Positions 61,855-64,000 of a DNA stretch of 64,000 nucleotides are shown one piece after another. The notes below the pieces were generated by a model that was not told where the DNA came from, did not search any database, and saw only the letters and a program-made list of their open reading frames with translations. Position 1 is the stretch's first letter, and each line of letters starts with the position of its first letter. The position numbers and the translations under genes were made by a program. The DNA comes from Paenalcaligenes sp052103955 (lineage in GTDB: Bacteria; Pseudomonadota; Gammaproteobacteria; Burkholderiales; Burkholderiaceae_B). The DNA lies in NCBI GenBank assembly GCA_052103955.1, contig JBQELO010000001.1, positions 248,001-312,000 of the forward strand. The letters are read 5' to 3'.

Positions 61855-62550
61855 TCAAGCAGAGCAATACTCATGCTGCTTTGCGGCATGTGACAGGGCT
61901 TGTTGTAAAGTCGAAACGAGCAGCTCGCCCACATCGTCTGTGCTCACTTGCACACCGCAGTGCCGTATGTCGCTGGTTTGTAACCCTTCATAGCCACAGG
62001 GGTTAATGCCTAAAAAAGGATGTAAATCCATATCCACATTCAGCGCCAAACCGTGATAACTACAGCCATTGCGTATCTTTACACCCAAGGCTGCAACCTT
62101 CACTAGCTCATCAGGCGGTGCCACCACGGGGCTGACACAATGACCCGGCACATACACGCCGGGTGCTCCTTCTTTTCTACAAGCCTGTGCCAATCCTACG
62201 GACGTTAACACATCGATGATGGCTTGCTCTAGCATTGCCACATACGATTTTACGTATAAGCCTATTCGGCGTAAGTTGATCAGGCAGTACACCACCACTT
62301 GGCCGGGGCCGTGGTAGGTCACCTGCCCGCCACGATCTGAACGCACCAAGGGTATACCGGCTGCATTCAGCACATGACTTTCCATGCCTGCTTGCCCCAA
62401 GGTATACACAGGTGAATGCTCCAGCACCCAGAGCTCATCCGGTGTGTCCGCCGTTCGCTGTTCAGTAAAACGTCGCATGGCTTGCCATGTCTCGTCATAA
62501 CTGACCTGCGTTCCTAAATGGCGCACCACCGGCATGAGCATCTCGGCCAT
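61855..62550 (-). CDS. lipB: lipoyl(octanoyl) transferase
   Basis: A 231-aa enzyme that moves octanoyl from ACP to the lipoyl domain of target proteins. R-G-G-Q-V-T-Y-H-G-P-G-Q is the diagnostic motif. The catalytic Lys is in A-A-L-G-V-K-I-R and the Cys in I-N-P-C-G-Y. Its start overlaps the stop of the YbeD-like gene by one base, so the two are translationally coupled. Confidence 0.96.
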   Translation of the reverse strand: MAEMLMPVVRHLGTQVSYDETWQAMRRFTEQRTADTPDELWVLEHSPVYTLGQAGMESHVLNAAGIPLVRSDRGGQVTYHGPGQVVVYCLINLRRIGLYVKSYVAMLEQAIIDVLTSVGLAQACRKEGAPGVYVPGHCVSPVVAPPDELVKVAALGVKIRNGCSYHGLALNVDMDLHPFLGINPCGYEGLQTSDIRHCGVQVSTDDVGELLVSTLQQALSHAAKQHEYCSA

Positions 62551-62828
62551 TACAACACCATGGAAACCAGTGGATGACCGTGCAAAGCACGGTACAAATT
62601 ATCCAACTGTTCACGTGATGTGGCCGTGATACGGAAAGTCAGACCTACATAATTTCCGTTCTTGCTAGGACGTGATTCTATAGTGGTGATATCAAATACC
62701 GGATCATGCTCTAGCACCAATGCTGTTAGCACGTCGGCAAATTCTGGCACCGATTTACCCATCACTTTAATGGGGAATTCGCTGGGGTACTCAATCAGCG
62801 AGTCTTCTGGAGGAATTAAATCGCTCAT
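62550..62828 (-). CDS. ybeD: YbeD-like protein (DUF493)
   Basis: A 92-aa protein of the YbeD/DUF493 family, with the I-E-Y-P-S-E-F-P-I-K-V-M-G start and an ACT-like regulatory fold expected from the family. Its function is not established, but it is conserved between the PBP5 and lipB genes in many proteobacteria, as it is here. Five nt separate it from the carboxypeptidase gene. Confidence 0.92.
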   Translation of the reverse strand: MSDLIPPEDSLIEYPSEFPIKVMGKSVPEFADVLTALVLEHDPVFDITTIESRPSKNGNYVGLTFRITATSREQLDNLYRALHGHPLVSMVL

Positions 62829-62833
62829 ACTCT

Positions 62834-64000
62834 TTACTCAAACCACATGCGGACTTTATCCGCCATACGACCAAAAAAGCCTGCTTGCGGCACAGCTTCC
62901 AAGGCCACCAAATCATCTTGACGCAATACAGCATCGCCCAACATCAACTTTACTTGCCCCACTTTAGCGTTATCCGCTACGGGAGCAATTAAAGGCTGCG
63001 CATATTCTGCAATAGGCTGCAGCTCGGCTGCTCGGCCACGGGGCACAGTGATCATCACAGGCTTGGTTACACCCAACCCTACTGACTCAGCCTCGCCTTC
63101 CCACACACGAGCGCTCACTACTGGCTGTCTGGCGCCATACAGCTCTACAGTTTCAAAGTTCTGGAAGCTCCAGTTCAACAGTTTCAAGCTATTTTCAGTA
63201 CGTGCGGCGTCATTCGCTGTACCCACCACTACCGAAATAATACGGCGACCATCGCGCATGGCCGTAGATACCAAGCAGTAACCGGCTGAGTTGGTGTGAC
63301 CTGTTTTCAGACCATCTACCGTATTGTCTAACCACAGCAAGCGGTTACGGTTAGGCTGTTTGATCTTGTTGTACTCAAACTCTTTTTGACCGTAGTAGTG
63401 CAAATGTTGGGGAAAACGTTGCACCAAGTTTTGTGCCAACGTGCCCAAATCGCGTACAGATGTCAGATGAGTAGGACCTGGCAAGCCGCTGGCATTTTCA
63501 AAATGCGTTTTGGTCAGACCTTGTCTTGCTGCCTCTTCGTTCATCAAGGTAACAAAGGCTTCTTCGCTACCTGCTACCGCTTCTGCCAACGCAACCGTCG
63601 CATCATTACCTGATTGCACGATCACGCCTTGCAGCAGATCATTCACGCTGACTTGAGTATTAGGTTCCACAAACATGCGAGAACCTTCTGTACGCCATGC
63701 GTTTTCCGAAATCAACACAGTTTGATCCAGTGATAGACGCCCTTTCTCTAAGGCATCAAACACTAAATACGCTGTCATCAACTTGGTAAGCGAAGCAGGC
63801 TCTATCTGTTCATCTAGGCCTTGAGCCGCAATGACTTGGCCGCTATTGGCATCCAAGCTTAACCATGCCGTAGCACCTAAAGTCGGTACAGGGATAGTAG
63901 AAAGCTGGCCTACGGTTTGCACAACACCTTGCTCAATCGCGAAAACAGGCGAAACAGCGGCAGGCAACGAAAAGCTCAGCACGCCGATCACAGCGGCTGC
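62834..64000 (-). CDS. dacC: D-alanyl-D-alanine carboxypeptidase (PBP5/6 family), 5' end cut by window
   Basis: A periplasmic, membrane-anchored serine carboxypeptidase that trims peptidoglycan stem peptides. The active-site motifs S-L-T-K, S-G-N and K-T-G are all present, and the C-terminal ~100 residues form the beta-rich domain with an amphipathic anchor. The frame is open to the right edge; the codons there encode the hydrophobic core of a signal peptide, so the true start is just outside. The order dacC-ybeD-lipB-lipA matches the conserved arrangement in other proteobacteria. The dacA/dacC label is by family only. Confidence 0.92.
   Translation of the reverse strand, partial: AAAVIGVLSFSLPAAVSPVFAIEQGVVQTVGQLSTIPVPTLGATAWLSLDANSGQVIAAQGLDEQIEPASLTKLMTAYLVFDALEKGRLSLDQTVLISENAWRTEGSRMFVEPNTQVSVNDLLQGVIVQSGNDATVALAEAVAGSEEAFVTLMNEEAARQGLTKTHFENASGLPGPTHLTSVRDLGTLAQNLVQRFPQHLHYYGQKEFEYNKIKQPNRNRLLWLDNTVDGLKTGHTNSAGYCLVSTAMRDGRRIISVVVGTANDAARTENSLKLLNWSFQNFETVELYGARQPVVSARVWEGEAESVGLGVTKPVMITVPRGRAAELQPIAEYAQPLIAPVADNAKVGQVKLMLGDAVLRQDDLVALEAVPQAGFFGRMADKVRMWFE

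Overview
The window is a gene-dense stretch of chromosome, roughly 50% G+C by eye, that reads like a betaproteobacterium of the Burkholderiales, most likely Alcaligenaceae. This rests on gene content: several transporter types typical of that family (TRAP, tripartite tricarboxylate and Liv-type ABC), an EpsC-type serine acetyltransferase, a UbiM-type ubiquinone hydroxylase and the conserved dacC-ybeD-lipB-lipA block. No rRNA or tRNA gene, IS element, prophage or CRISPR array was found, so the taxonomic call is an inference.

Left part (1-13.7 kb): the start of a cstA-type peptide/pyruvate permease gene (its 3' end lies outside), a small lipoprotein, then a compact minus-strand operon of about 10.3 kb and 12 genes running from 13382 down to 3080. 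In order of transcription it encodes an alpha/beta hydrolase, an OB-fold (DUF35) protein, an SCP-x-like thiolase, an IclR regulator, a CaiB/BaiF CoA-transferase, a second alpha/beta hydrolase, two SDR dehydrogenases, a divergent type II dehydroquinase-like protein and a complete TRAP transporter. A perfect 17-bp palindrome lies between a putative -10 element and the first gene. This is the best candidate for an undescribed system: uptake of an organic acid, oxidation, CoA activation and thiolytic cleavage, under an IclR regulator encoded inside the operon.

Middle (13.7-34 kb): a Zur-box-controlled ZnuD-like zinc receptor with a partner methyltransferase; a divergent SDR/LysR pair; a P-loop kinase fused to two SH3-like domains behind a leader-peptide attenuator; then a GntR regulator and an SDR divergent from a 10.5-kb operon with a five-gene Liv-type ABC importer and a 2-oxoacid dehydrogenase complex (fused E1, VOC protein, E2, E3). 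A consensus sigma-70 promoter with two repeated GntR-like operators precedes that operon. A FUSC exporter and its MarR regulator follow.

Right part (34-64 kb): a two-gene chromate transporter, an MFS exporter, a BaiN-type flavoprotein, a saccharopine-dehydrogenase-like gene divergent from an Lrp regulator, a UvrD-like helicase fused to DUF5710 and paired with a SapC-family gene, a LysR-controlled Fe-alcohol dehydrogenase / ketoglutarate-semialdehyde dehydrogenase / TctCBA cluster, two tandem Wzz-like proteins, polyphosphate:AMP phosphotransferase, serine acetyltransferase, UbiM, a nucleobase permease, a periplasmic acylase, an SDR, and the lipoate synthesis genes ending in a D,D-carboxypeptidase cut by the right edge. 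The lipoate genes would supply the cofactor needed by the E2 protein of the 2-oxoacid dehydrogenase.
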